Numbered from the stretch's first letter, positions 1-9,660 are shown. The stretch: 29,655 bases of DNA from Coptodactyla brooksi (GCA_033557675.1 JAWQRM010000128.1:1-29655), one strand, 5' to 3'. Translations and numbers: made by a program. The notes: a model not told the origin generated them from the sequence alone.

Positions 1-23
1 ATTATATATATATATATATATAT
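1..23. repeat. (AT)n microsatellite
   Basis: An uninterrupted alternating AT run of about 20 bases opens the window. It is simple sequence, cut by the window edge, so its full length is unknown. Confidence 0.9.
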
Positions 24-61
24 TTCTATATTTCTTTTTGAATATTTTTGCGGTTGTAATA

Positions 62-376
62 CAGTGCTGGTCATAAATATATTGTTTTGATTTTTTCACT
101 CCTAACTTTTTTCAATCCTAACGAAACGCTCTAAAATTGTTAATTTTAGGTCAAAAACCGCATAAAGAACGTTTGAAATGCATGGAAGATCTTTAAAACA
201 CTGCATTCTCTACGAAATATCGATTTTTTCTAATTAGCATTTAATTACACTAAAAGTATAGCGGGAATACGTTATTTCATAAGTCTGCAAAATTTCAGCT
301 GATTTGGTTAACTTTATTGAAAGTTATGACGAAATTTCGAAAAGAACTACCAAAAACATCTTTATGGCCAGTACTG
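62..376. mobile_element. Tc1/mariner-like MITE, about 315 bp
   Basis: The left end reads CAGTGCTGGTCATAAATAT and the right end, read on the minus strand, reads CAGTACTGGCCATAAAGAT. The two therefore form terminal inverted repeats of roughly 30 bp with a few mismatches. A TA dinucleotide abuts each end (60-61 and 377-378), the target duplication made by Tc1/mariner transposases. No open frame of meaningful length lies inside, so this is a non-autonomous copy mobilised in trans. The CAGTGCTGG start resembles Tc1-type termini, but assignment to a specific autonomous partner is inference. Confidence 0.82.
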
Positions 377-378
377 TA

Positions 379-1018
379 TGTAAACATGAATTTTCGGATG
401 TTCCACGTAGAGGGTGCGTCCTATGGAGGAAATTTCTGTTGACGTTTTGACGAAGTCTCTTTCATTTTCTTCTCGAACTTCTTCGGACTGAATGTAGTAT
501 ACTACTGTATCATACAGTACGTTAGTTTTCAATGGCTTGAATATTTGTAAACCCTCCACAGTAAACTGAGGCTTGAAAGGGATAGGCTTTTTGAAGTTAA
601 ATAGTTTTTAACGCTTTAGTTCAACTTTATATTTTTATAAAAAAATGACAATACATTTTGAGTTCACACACCACCAGATAATGTTAGATATTTTGAGATG
701 TTTTTAAATTCTGCACAAGCAATTGATACCAAATTCAAGAATTGGTCCAATAATTATAAGAAACCACACACGCATTGAGAAATTGACGAAAGCGTATAGT
801 ATTAGTGTGGTTCTGATAGAAAATGAATGTTTAGTTAGTAATGTTAGTAGATAGTTATAGTATTTGCATTTGAAAGCTGGTTTTACTAGTTGAGTAACTG
901 GTAATAAATGCATACTCGCACAAAACGTCACAGATCTACCTTCATTATTATTTTACTTTCCACGGGTATTTTTACTTTCCCTATATTATTAATACTTCAA
1001 ATAAAAAAAATATTTTAA
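379..1018. other. AT-rich stretch, no gene seen
   Basis: Only short chance open frames occur here, none with a recognisable motif. No RNA gene or transposon end could be supported. Confidence 0.6.
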
Positions 1019-1048
1019 ATTATTAATACTTATAAAAGTATTAATAAT
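1019..1048. repeat. Perfect fold-back hairpin, 13-bp stem
   Basis: ATTATTAATACTT (1019-1031) is the exact reverse complement of 1036-1048, with a 4-nt loop. It lies in very AT-rich DNA, so chance weighs more here than for the other hairpins. Confidence 0.8.
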
Positions 1049-1937
1049 ACTTTTATTAGTACGGTTACTATTAAAAGTAAGTAATACTAAACATATACAA
1101 AGAAGACGATAATTACAAGGGAAAAGGTGAGAAATATACTTATATGTTACATACGTCATATATATAATTCTAAGGGCAGTTGACTATTCTGTCAAAATAT
1201 ATTCTCCGAACCTGTCCGCTACTTATTTAAGTGGATGAACAATAGCATATAGAATATATTGTATCAATAATTACTACATCAATCTCATGAACAGTAGAAT
1301 AAAATATATTACTTTAGTGAACTCGCTGAAATCTATTTATTCATATTCGGCAACATTTAAGCGCTTTTAAGAAAAGCATGTACTATATTGAAATTTACTA
1401 TTTTTCCAAATGTTTCGCTTCAATGCACTCAAAATCTGTTAGTGGGTTCTTCATCCACAATGTATTATAATTATTGGAAATATTCTGCTTTTATGATTTA
1501 AATACAGAACCACACAAATAACGTAAGGTTGACGGTTCTCTTTGCAGGATCTGTTACATTGTTTATTTTTCATATACGCAAGTACACCTGTTTTTTTGAT
1601 CGCTGTTATCGATTTACGATTTAACATTTCGGATTGGTAAGGTGGATTATACCGCGCAAGATTTCGCTGTCACTTAACTGTTTTTATAATTTCTTTAGCA
1701 TAATGAATAGGAAGGCAATTATACGTTGTTCTATCCCCTTCTACAGCCTTTTCCGTCTCCGTTTCTGGTCTAAGGACAGAGCTCTGAATCTCTACTCTTT
1801 ACAAATTGCCAACCTGAATTTTTATATGTACCACTCTTCAGTACATCAAATCGCCTGTCCTTTTTGCGGATTATGACTTGTTCATCAGGTTTAATGTCGT
1901 AAAAGGTGACGGAACCCACTTTCAAATGGGAATACTA
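1049..1937. other. No gene or element recognised
   Basis: AT-rich sequence with one 80-codon open frame (1634-1876) that shows no domain or coding-like composition. I see nothing else to annotate. Confidence 0.55.
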
Positions 1938-1977
1938 TAGGTGATACTAATAGCATTATTTCTATTAGTATCACCTA
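1938..1977. repeat. Perfect fold-back hairpin, 16-bp stem
   Basis: TAGGTGATACTAATAG (1938-1953) and its exact reverse complement (1962-1977) flank an 8-nt loop. The arms are not simple sequence, so a 16-bp perfect match at this spacing is unlikely by chance. Confidence 0.93.
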
Positions 1978-2712
1978 GATAGGGATCTCTGAACGTTTTA
2001 ATCCTAGAATCACAATTTAGGATAATAAAATTGCATATATTCTTGATGTGCATCTTAAGAATTTTTGTTGAAGATTTCATGTCAATTTTACGAAAATTGA
2101 CAAAGTTTTGAGGTTGCGCAGCTGAAAGCAGCGCACAGCAGCTGCGTGCTTAAAGTCGGCTGTCTCTATTCTTTTACACGAAAGGGCAGACAATGTGGTA
2201 GACACAAAAAAAATGTATGCGTTGGAGGTGATTTTGGCAGCAGAAGGCTTACTTTATGGGATTATGTGTAAGTTAAAGAATTAAATTATACTCTACTGAT
2301 AACTAAACCGCAAACTTTAAACGCATTTTTCTCGTATTTACATTTTTTAGGAAAGTCCCGTACGGTGCACACGATATCCCGAGAACTTTTAAAGCAAACA
2401 ACCTAAAATTTTTTCGCGCAAAAATTATTCGTTCAAAAAATCCTTCGTTCACGAACAAGATATATTCATATGCTAATAAAATCGTTTCGGATATTGATAC
2501 CGGATGGTTTGGCTTGGAGCTGTCATGTACACCGTACAACACCTCTGAAAAATCAGGTTTCTTTAAAGTGGTCGTAATCTCCTTAATTTACAATATTTTT
2601 CAACGAAGAAAAATTTGAATATTGTTCAATGTAGTGTAGTTGGAACATTCTTGTAAAAGTCCCCGAACATCACTTTTTTTTCACCCTTCAACTAGACATG
2701 ACCCCTTAATAC
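1978..2712. other. No gene recognised
   Basis: A short GC-richer patch at about 2110-2155 holds two CAGCTG E-box hexamers in imperfect palindromes, but nothing ties it to a promoter. The phrase 'aaagtcc(c/t)gtacg(g/a)tg' at about 2352 recurs at about 3918, a hint of a shared old repeat. No coding similarity was seen. Confidence 0.5.
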
Positions 2713-2768
2713 ATTTGTATTTTACAATATTAAAAGTGACGCACATTTTAATATTGTAAAATACAAAT
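2713..2768. repeat. Perfect fold-back hairpin, 23-bp stem
   Basis: The arm 2713-2735 and the arm 2746-2768 are exact reverse complements over 23 bp, separated by a 10-nt loop. It is followed within 7 bases by another perfect hairpin. The size would suit a small hairpin RNA if transcribed, but I see no promoter and do not claim a product. Confidence 0.95.
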
Positions 2769-2774
2769 TTATTG

Positions 2775-2809
2775 ACGTATTTATTTACTTTCTAAGTAAA
2801 TAAATACGT
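2775..2809. repeat. Perfect fold-back hairpin, 16-bp stem, 3-nt loop
   Basis: ACGTATTTATTTACTT (2775-2790) is followed by TCT and then its exact reverse complement (2794-2809). With the preceding hairpin it makes a 97-bp double hairpin. Confidence 0.93.
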
Positions 2810-3310
2810 TTAAGTGAAACCATGCATGTTTTTAAATATTTTAATTTTATTTGCAACTGCATCCGGGAGCAGCGATGATTCTTATTCACCTAAAGATTTA
2901 AGTTAAAATTTATTGGTAATTCGTTAAATTACTATTCGTTAGTTGACTAACAATTGCACAGAAATGAAACGAGTAAAACGAGCCTTTTGGTAGCCTATCT
3001 ATACTATTTTTGGTGGTTGGGCTGTCCGTGTGTCTGTCTGTCCGTCTGTGTGTCGTTTCTTTAGCTTGCCAAAAAAATTGTAAAAATGTTGTAAAACTTG
3101 TACATATCGTTGAGATACTTTACCTAAAAATGTTGTAATTTTTTTACAACTTTTTCTATCAAAATATATTTTTGTAATCTACATAAAATTGTGAGTAAAG
3201 ACTATGGGAATAGTACATGCTTAAAATCAACAGTTCTCGAGTTATAAGCATAATTGATAAAAATACAGTCCTATGGGGCAAGAGAGCATTTCGTTCTTAA
3301 TCTCGGGTAT
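2810..3310. other. No gene; short pyrimidine-rich simple repeat
   Basis: A degenerate TGTC/TGTG simple repeat lies at about 3021-3055. The rest is AT-rich with a small inverted GTTGTAA/TTACAAC pair near 3132-3150. No coding content was recognised. Confidence 0.55.
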
Positions 3311-3880
3311 TGCTTTGTTTAGAAAAAAATATTTCTAATAAAGGTTGCATGACATCGAACTCTTCACAATTTGAAGTAGTTTTCGAATATACAGGGCTGT
3401 TCGGTTTATTCTAAAAACTATCCAACTTACATATTTTTAAATGGAATATCCTGTATATTATTACATTTTTGAAGTACTTATAAGATTTAAAGACCACTTT
3501 AATTATTATACCTTAGCTTCAAATTGTACCGCTTGGCCGTTATTTCGTATTTTTGAAAAACATGACAGCTGTGAATGCTGAATTTTTCTTAGAACTGTCA
3601 TTGCTCTTTCTAGATAAAAATGTTTCAAATAAAAGTTGCATCACATCGAACTGTGCACAATTTGAAACTATTTTCGAAAATGCAGGGTGTTCGACTTATT
3701 CTAAAAACTATCCAACTTCAGATTTTTAACTGGTACACTCTGTACATTATGATATTTTTGAAGTCCTTGTAAGACTTGAAGCCCACTTTAATTATTATAC
3801 ATCAGTTCTAAATTGTACCGTTTGGGCGTTATTACACATTTTTGGAACAAGATGACAGATACGAATGGAGATTTTTTACA
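3311..3880 (+). repeat. Diverged tandem duplication, period about 291 bp
   Basis: Copy 1 (about 3311-3601) and copy 2 (about 3602-3880) align along their length. Shared blocks include TTCTAAAAACTATCCAACTT, an 'ataaa(g/a)gttgcat(g/c)acatcgaact' phrase, 'cactttaattattata' and 'atgacag'. The offset is 291 nt at the start. Divergence is visible throughout, so the duplication is old. There is no open frame across either copy. It may be a satellite-like dimer or two fragments of one unknown transposon. Confidence 0.8.
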
Positions 3881-3955
3881 TTTTTTTTTGTATTTAAACT
3901 AAGGACAAGGTAAGAGAAAGTCCTGTACGATGTATATCTTCTAGTTTTAATTTTC

Positions 3956-4010
3956 TGGTAGTGGTGACCATCGTTTAGCTTTGTCTGAGAAAGCCATAAG
4001 TTCCAAAGCC
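3956..4010 (+). mobile_element. Penelope-like element tail fragment
   Basis: The stretch 'gtagtggtgacc..cgtttagctttg...agaaagccataagttccaaa' matches the segment that follows the ribozyme motif at 9800-9840 and is present inverted at 6618-6660. It is a short, isolated relic of the same PLE family's non-coding end. Confidence 0.5.
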
Positions 4011-4208
4011 AAAAGTCGTGTGTAAAAAACTTCAATATCGATTTACTATTTACACCAATTCAGTTAGAATGTGATTGTTTTGATTTAAAGCATATCAATT
4101 TAAAGTATTCAATTTTAGCTTGGATTTGAATGAATTATGGTAGAACTTTTACAGAGCGTAGAAAAGAAAAGTGATTAATAATGTTTCAACGAATGAAGTG
4201 ATCTCTAA

Positions 4209-4254
4209 TTAATTAAATGAAGAATTGCAGATAAATAAGCCTTCATTTAATTAA
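4209..4254. repeat. Fold-back repeat, 14-bp perfect stem
   Basis: TTAATTAAATGAAG (4209-4222) pairs exactly with 4241-4254 across an 18-nt loop. Confidence 0.85.
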
Positions 4255-6602
4255 AACAACGTACTCGAGATCGGCGTCTGTAGTACACTACATGATGTGT
4301 AGTACTATATAACTCTGTAAACTTTATGTCTTTGAATAAAGTCACGAAAGTATACCCTTCCTTTCGGATGTTCTTTTGCACATCAATCATTACTATTTGT
4401 CGTGGATCGTTGCCACTTAAAAATTAATAAGTAATAAGTAATCGTGTCATACAACCTATCAGCATTCAGTTGTTGGATGTTCATAGAGTAGAACATAAAC
4501 TATATAAGTATACATAAATTAGATAGAGAAATGGTTTTGTTACAAATTAAACATATCGACTTATTTCCATATTTAATAATAAAACGTTTCACGGTTCTCT
4601 AAATATTCCACGTCTTATTTCTGCAGGATCATACTTTGGACACTGTTGCAAAAGGTAGTCTGGTGTAACACCAAATTTTATCATAAAATTGCTGAACATA
4701 AATACTTACGTAAACTAATCTTTGTGGCGTCCAATAATTAAATTTCTTTTAGACAATTTATCTTAAGGCAAACCTACTAAACTACGGTGGCAACAAGATG
4801 GTATTCCAATAGAAAGTTCTTTTGTACTTATCCTATAAGGTTACATAGATAATAAAGTTTACTTAAACGTCCATTTCAAAATACTGGAGATTTATAAATA
4901 ATAGCAAGTGGTAAATATGCACTGTGTAAATATGCAAGCGGTATTGAAGATGCGCCTTCCATGTCTTGCATCATTATATGTTGTATAAAAGTTACTCCCC
5001 TGGGTACAGTGAAACAAGTTATAGCTTTATTTATTTAGTACTTCTTTACTAATACGGAAGTTATATTAGTAAACAATGAGCACATCACGAACAGCAAATA
5101 TCGAAGTATTAAAAAACTTTTACGTGCGTATATTATCACGTGTCACACGTGGCGTTAAATATTACTGAAACGCATTTAACGTTGTGTGTTTATAGAGTAG
5201 ACGGTCATCCGGAACTAATGACATCACTAATGGCCATTGACAAAAGTGGTGACCATTCCAGTCAGACAGCCCAGCATTCGAACGCTTGAGGGCGGATCAT
5301 TTCGTACACAACACACGTGCTCAAGAAATTTAGCCGTCAGGTTCTGCCCCTATTGCAGGCTATCAATCTCACCCACTGTCCATTTGCCAAACACGTTTCT
5401 CATTGATGAAAGTTGGTAGTACTATTGGCTATTTCCTAGCTCGAGTAATAACATGATTTTGCTCTGTTTCGAATCAGATCATTATATGATGTATGGGAAT
5501 AGCAAAGTTTATCATCATTAAATCATAATTAAAGGTAATGGCTTCCCGCCTTTAACGTGTATATTACATATAATATTTACAGCGTAATAATTGAATCTAT
5601 CTAATTGCTTCCTCTCCGATTTCTCCACCGCTGATCAAAATAGCAGATAAACGTAAACGCTCTGTATACGCATTATCATCAAGACAGTTCACAAAAAGCT
5701 GGCATCTATAATTACGACAATTGGCGTAGTGGTTTGCGGTTATCCCTGACTGAACTGGTGGCGGTTAGCGCTACAATTCGAAAGATTTCAGTGCAAGCTG
5801 GCGTGTAACGAGCACCGAACAAGATGACTATGCATATTCTGAACAAGCTAGTAACCGACTTAAAAGCTGGGCGGCTACTTTGTTGTCTAACAAAGCATTA
5901 TCGAATTTTTACCGGTTGCCGAACCCACTGATTCTGTGCTTACATCAGCAGAAACAGGAGCGATCTCTGAGATTGTGTACACTAATTAAAATTAAATGGG
6001 TTATGTGAACAGAGAAACAATACCAAATGTTGTATTTCCCTTCACTGTATATTTTTCAGTTTTAAATATATTTATTACAGAGATGTCGAATCTGGTCAAA
6101 CTTTAAACTGTTTGATGTGTCCATTTTCAAATAAGGGATCATCGAAATTTTAAATTCATCTCTAAAATGTTTATAACCTTTGTTAATGAAAGCCCTTGTT
6201 AATGAAAGCGATAATTGATCGGCAACGTTTGTGAAACCCCTTGAAATAACTTACAAGTTATATCAATACAATAGAAAATAAATACATAACATATAGTATA
6301 ACCATCATACTTTCAACTGATGCTGGTATGTAATAAGTCAGTTAAATAGTAGTGTTGCTAATTATTCGTCTAATGTTACTTGTTAGTAAATCTAGCATAC
6401 CATTATTATATCTATCGCTCAGATTGATATGAGTTTTCACTCAGAGAAAAATCATTCTCTAAAGAGTAAAAGCATTCCTTGTTTAATAAAAAGTAATAAA
6501 TGCTTACTTTTTAAATTTCAGTAAATTCAAATTATTACGTACATCTACTAGTATTAAAAAAATATTATTAATACACATTATAACCCGACAAGAAATATTT
6601 TG
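4255..6602. other. 2.3 kb without a recognisable gene
   Basis: I see a 10-bp hairpin at 5045-5073 (TTTACTAATA and its complement), paired CACGTG E-box hexamers near 5137-5150, and a direct repeat TTGTTAATGAAAGC at 6180-6193 and 6196-6209. Two locally GC-richer patches (about 5200-5400 and 5690-5960) have no open frame with recognisable similarity. The second contains tRNA-promoter-like boxes, listed separately. No exon could be supported. Confidence 0.5.
5722..5784 (+). other. Possible tRNA-derived SINE head (box A/B-like)
   Basis: TGGCGTAGTGG at about 5722-5732 fits a pol III box A (TRGCNNAGTGG), and CAATTCGAAAG about 52 nt downstream is a weak box B. A phrase 'ggcggttagcgctac' between them resembles the D-arm of tRNA-derived SINEs. 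No tRNA cloverleaf folds and no SINE tail is evident. The box A phrase also resembles 'ttggcgtagtgg' in the PLE tail at 8221, so a PLE origin is an alternative. Confidence 0.25.
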
Positions 6603-6617
6603 TTATGTGACTGTATA
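6603..6617 (+). repeat. Left direct repeat flanking PLE composite (putative TSD)
   Basis: TTATGTGACTGTATA is identical to 8246-8260 and in the same orientation. With one mismatch the match extends a further 5 bases to the left. The two flanked arms are inverted relative to each other, so a direct repeat here fits a target-site duplication better than element sequence. Confidence 0.75.
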
Positions 6618-6668
6618 AAGTTGAGGGTTTGGAACCTATGGCTTTGTAACATAGTAAATCGAAGTCAA

Positions 6669-6880
6669 TTAGGCGACGCTTAATTGACTCCCAATTGGCC
6701 CCTCGCAACCAATAGGAGACCAACCAAGTGTCTCCCCACCTTATCCCCACCACCCGCCCACACAAATTCTCCTCATACAGCGTTTCCCGACCCCGTGTTA
6801 TCTAGCTTAAGGACACAGAGCGCCTGGCCCTACCGTTTACAACCGCTACCCGTTCAGCGTTTCCTCTAAATCTATTAAAT
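6669..6880 (-). other. PLE 3' untranslated region, left arm
   Basis: This stretch is the reverse complement of 7916-8110 with scattered substitutions. Both read, after the stop codon, a 'ttagaggaaacgct' phrase and later 'ccaattgggagtcaatta'. It then diverges from the right arm after 'gcgtcgcct', so one arm has a deletion or rearrangement. Its GC content is higher than that of the flanks. Confidence 0.8.
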
Positions 6881-7569
6881 CTAATCTATCAAACTATACA
6901 AAGGGCTAATCGGTATTGATCCTCTGTCTTTATTAAGCCTATCCCCGCATTTAACAATTTCTATGCTTTCAAATGCATCCAGCAACTTATTGTTGGATAC
7001 ATTTTTAAGCAGTTTTACATTTTCTAGACTTATCATGTGGTTACTGTTGAAGGAATGTTGGGCAACGCTAGATTTCTCGGTACGACCATATTTTAAGTGA
7101 GCCATGTGCTCTTTGAACCTTGTTTTGACTGACCTTCTAATTTGCCTAACATACTTTTTATCACAATGAGTACAGCTAACTTGGTATATTCCACTTTCTT
7201 CCAACATCTGGATTTTATGTTTAAGATTACCCAACAATGTTTTTAATGTATTTTTGGACTGAAACACTAATTTCATGCCTACGCTATTGAAAATCTTAGG
7301 AAAGCCATTAGTAAACTGAGAGAAAGAAAATGAAATGAAATTTTCAATTCGTTGTTCCTGTTGGAAAAACGTGGTATCATACAAATTTTTCTTATATCTA
7401 TGGCGATGAACTAACTTATCTATTAAATTCCTATCATATCCGTTAATAGTAGCTATGTTCCTTACACGATTCCTCTCTTTTTTATATCTTACTGAATCGA
7501 GTGAGAAATTGATCAAACGATGAACTAGAAAGTGTAAACTAGCCATTTTTTGTTGAACACAGTGAGACA
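6881..7569 (-). pseudogene. Penelope-like element C-terminal region with GIY-YIG endonuclease
   Basis: The frame from 7569 to the stop at 6881 is open. It starts in the region just after the RT domain (KMASLHFLVHRLIN, then NGYDRNLIDKL), typical of PLE thumb sequence. A linker follows, then the GIY-YIG nuclease: GIYQVSC, KKYVRQIRRSVKTRF and later LLDAFESIEIVK. CxxC (SCTHC) and two His (AQHSFNSNH) fit the zinc-binding insertion of PLE nucleases. The usual Gly of the second motif is replaced by Arg (YVR). The open frame runs on to 7615, but its first 15 or so codons are antisense of the opposite arm, so the apparent Met start is an artefact. All RT catalytic motifs are missing, so this is a 5'-truncated copy and not a functional gene. 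Confidence 0.88.
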
Positions 7570-7915
7570 TTCTAAAGACAAAATAGATATATTGGAAAAA
7601 AGTGGAGTATACCAAGTTAGCTGTACTGATTGTGATAAAAAGTACGTTGGGTAAACTAAGAGGTCAGTCAAAACAAGGTTCAAAGAGCTCATGCCTCACT
7701 TAAAATATGGTCGTGCCGGAAAATCTAGCGTTGCCGACCATACCCTCAACAACAACCACAGGATGAGTGTAGAAAATGTAAAACTGCTTAAAAATGTATC
7801 CAACAATAAGTTGCTGGATGCATTTGAAAGCAGAGAAATTGTTAAATGTAGGAAAAGGCTTAATAAAGGCAGAGGGCCAATACCGATTAGCCCTTTGTAT
7901 AGTTTGATAGACTAG
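7570..7915 (+). pseudogene. Second PLE GIY-YIG endonuclease copy, truncated, with internal stop
   Basis: The translated sequence begins KDKIDILEKSGVYQVSC and continues CDKKYVG, then an in-frame stop (TAA at about 7651), then TKRSVKTRFKE and an open frame to PISPLYSLID. It parallels the minus-strand copy almost residue for residue (for example ENVKLLKNVSNNKLLDAFES in both). It retains the YVG glycine that the other copy has lost but has one of the two zinc-site His changed (DHTLNNNH keeps both His; spacing is intact). The stop and the missing RT make it non-functional. It lies head to head with the left arm and shares its 3' UTR. Confidence 0.85.
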
Positions 7916-8161
7916 GTTTAATTGATTTAGAGGAAACGCTGGACGGGTGGCGGTTGTAAAGGGTAGTGCCAGGGGCTCTGTATCCTTAGGATAGATAACA
8001 CGGGGACGGAAAACGCTGTACGAAGAGAATTTTTGTGGGCGGGTGGTGAGGAGGCACTTGGTTGGTCTCTTATTAGTTGCGAGGAGCCAATTGGGAGTCA
8101 ATTAGGCGTCGCCTTTTAGTATTTATAGCGTCTTGTGTCAGCTAGTGGTTGGTCTTTCATC
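7916..8161 (+). other. PLE 3' untranslated region, right arm
   Basis: Positions 7916-8110 are the inverted counterpart of 6669-6880. From about 8111 the right arm continues with sequence absent from the left arm and leads directly into the hammerhead-like motif. Confidence 0.8.
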
Positions 8162-8204
8162 GCTCCTGATGATGCTAACTTGGTTAGCGAAACGTGTGTC
8201 GAGC
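8162..8204 (+). ncRNA. Hammerhead-ribozyme-like motif in PLE end
   Basis: The segment has the core CTGATGA (8166-8172), a hairpin GCTAAC-TTG-GTTAGC (8174-8188) as stem II, GAAA (8189-8192), and GTC (8198-8200) before the predicted cut. GCTC (8162-8165) pairs with GAGC (8201-8204) as stem I. Stem III would be only 2 bp (AC/GT) around a GTGT loop. Small hammerheads of this kind are known from PLE terminal regions. One unpaired T (8173) sits between the core and stem II, so self-cleavage is not assured. The motif recurs in three more copies in this window. Confidence 0.72.
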
Positions 8205-8245
8205 ATCTTCTCTGCAAATTTTGGCGTAGTGGCGACTTTGTTTTA

Positions 8246-8260
8246 TTATGTGACTGTATA
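8246..8260 (+). repeat. Right direct repeat flanking PLE composite (putative TSD)
   Basis: Identical over 15 bp to 6603-6617 and in the same orientation; see the left copy. Confidence 0.75.
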
Positions 8261-8332
8261 CTGGGTATTTGAAGAGTTTTCGCATTAAGAGGAGCAATGA
8301 AAGGCTGATACAAGATCAAACTTTCATCGTTT

Positions 8333-8378
8333 CTGATTATGGTAATTTCGTTAGCGAAAGGTTCATTGATCAGGTATG
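8333..8378 (+). ncRNA. Decayed hammerhead-like motif
   Basis: 'CTGATTATGGTAATTTCG' followed by 'TTAGCGAAAGG' aligns with the intact motif at 8162-8204. The core is mutated (CTGATTA instead of CTGATGA), stem II is broken and no clean GTC cut site remains. It lies outside the direct repeat, so it belongs to an older PLE relic next to which the composite landed. Confidence 0.55.
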
Positions 8379-8391
8379 TTTCCATTTTTAG

Positions 8392-8432
8392 TGTGGTGGT
8401 GACAATTGTTTATCTAGCTATTTTGTTCATTT
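8392..8432 (+). mobile_element. PLE tail fragment
   Basis: 'gtggtggtgacaattgttta' matches the tail that follows the ribozyme relic at 9797-9815, in the same order relative to the decayed motif at 8333. It therefore extends that older PLE remnant to about 8430. Confidence 0.5.
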
Positions 8433-9389
8433 ACGTCATGTTGTAAAAACTTGTTGTAGAAAACTACAATTTAATTATCACAAGAGTGTGGAATTATACC
8501 CGGTGTTCGACATGCTTTATTGTGGGCTAATATCTATGAAATTTGTAGAGATAAAAAAAGTAATTTTTGAGAATCATGTATGTACTAAATTTTTTTCCTA
8601 TCCACTTTGATGACTAACTCTATATAGTGCCTTGTCTCCTGTGAAAGATCTAAGTTAGACCTAATTGTCATCACTACACCAAAACTAAAAAATATCTAAG
8701 ATTGTGGTAAAGAGGTAATGATAATAGTGAATGGCTTCAATGTATTTTATTTTTCTTGACCGGTTTTGATCCCTTTAGATCACCATAAGAAGCGCTATAA
8801 ATAGGAACAAATGATATGTAGAAGAATGATATGTGTGAATGAATTGTATCACTTAGAACAAACGTTCTATTTTAGTATTAAATTACCATGAATCTGCATT
8901 TGTATGATGATAGAGTAAAATCTATCATCATACAAAATGTCATATAGACGAGAATAAAAAGCTATGAATTGACTAAATATTAATTGTAATGTGAACTGAA
9001 CAAAATATATGGTGTTAACCATCTTATTATGTGGATGACTAAAGTGATAATTATTTATTTTTTATTTTGTTGGTCTTTTTTTGGAGTTGTTATAAGATAT
9101 AAAATATATAATATATTAGAATAAAATGACGTTGTCTATGTCGTTAATGCATTTAAAATGTTGTAAAATATAATTACGAAACAACAAACAATATAAGATC
9201 AAATATAAACTATTACTTATTGTAGAGATTCTATGGTGTCTCGAAATGTTTTTATTAAGATAAAATAAAATACAGAGATATTTACTTGCAATTATGTGAT
9301 GAACTTGTAAATAACATGAATGTAACCAGAAACCAACAATAGATTATAAACTGTTTACGGGAGTTGAGTCGAAAAATTTTGCTTACCCA
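8433..9389. other. AT-rich, no gene; one hairpin
   Basis: Apart from the hairpin at 8899-8936 I see only AT-rich sequence with no open frame of interest. Confidence 0.55.
8899..8936. repeat. Perfect fold-back hairpin, 16-bp stem
   Basis: TTTGTATGATGATAGA (8899-8914) pairs exactly with 8921-8936 across a 6-nt loop. Beyond the stem, two more bases match on each side if a single T is bulged. Confidence 0.93.
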
Positions 9390-9405
9390 GTGACCTGCAG
9401 GTCAC
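9390..9405. repeat. 16-bp perfect palindrome
   Basis: GTGACCTGCAGGTCAC is its own reverse complement. It contains two AGGTCA nuclear-receptor half-sites everted around GC, but nothing near it indicates a promoter, so a regulatory role is only a possibility. Confidence 0.8.
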
Positions 9406-9660
9406 CTTACATGAAATATTAATTAAAGTATATTGTGGTATGTGCAAGTAAACTCTTTTACAGGTGTGGTATGAATAATAACAGAAATTAGCAATACAAT
9501 TTATAAAATCAATGTGAACTTGAATGGTATGGTCTGCACTAATAAACGAGTTACATTGTTGGAAAAACATGAAAATGACGCGCTATCGGGTGGGGAGAAT
9601 ACAAACTTAATTATAAGCAGGGCACCCAGCGGTAGAAACATGGATATTAAAAAAATATCT

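Larger units (their letters stand above)
6618..8245. mobile_element. Head-to-head inverted pair of truncated Penelope-like elements
   Basis: A minus-strand PLE copy (7569 down to 6618) and a plus-strand copy (7570 up to 8245) meet at about 7570, each lacking its reverse-transcriptase core. Both encode the same C-terminal GIY-YIG endonuclease ending PISPLYSLID and the same 3' untranslated region (6669-6880 inverted against 7916-8110). A 15-bp direct repeat brackets the pair, so it probably inserted as one unit. Only the right arm keeps the ribozyme-like segment; the left arm ends in 'ccaaaccctcaactt'. Inverted partial dimers are an established feature of Penelope insertions. Confidence 0.85.

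Noticed and set aside
5237..5419. 60-codon open frame with several Cys
   Set aside because: No domain, no conserved spacing and no supporting signals; most likely chance.
6881..7615. The 244-codon minus-strand open frame taken as a complete gene starting at 7615
   Set aside because: Its first codons are antisense of the opposite PLE arm (junction at about 7570), and the family's reverse transcriptase is missing, so it is a truncated copy and not a gene.
7700..8385. Minus-strand open frames of 133 and 89 codons
   Set aside because: They run antisense to PLE coding and 3' UTR sequence and show no motif of their own.
9390..9405. Nuclear-receptor response element
   Set aside because: The everted AGGTCA halves are exact but isolated, with no gene or promoter nearby; kept only as a palindrome.
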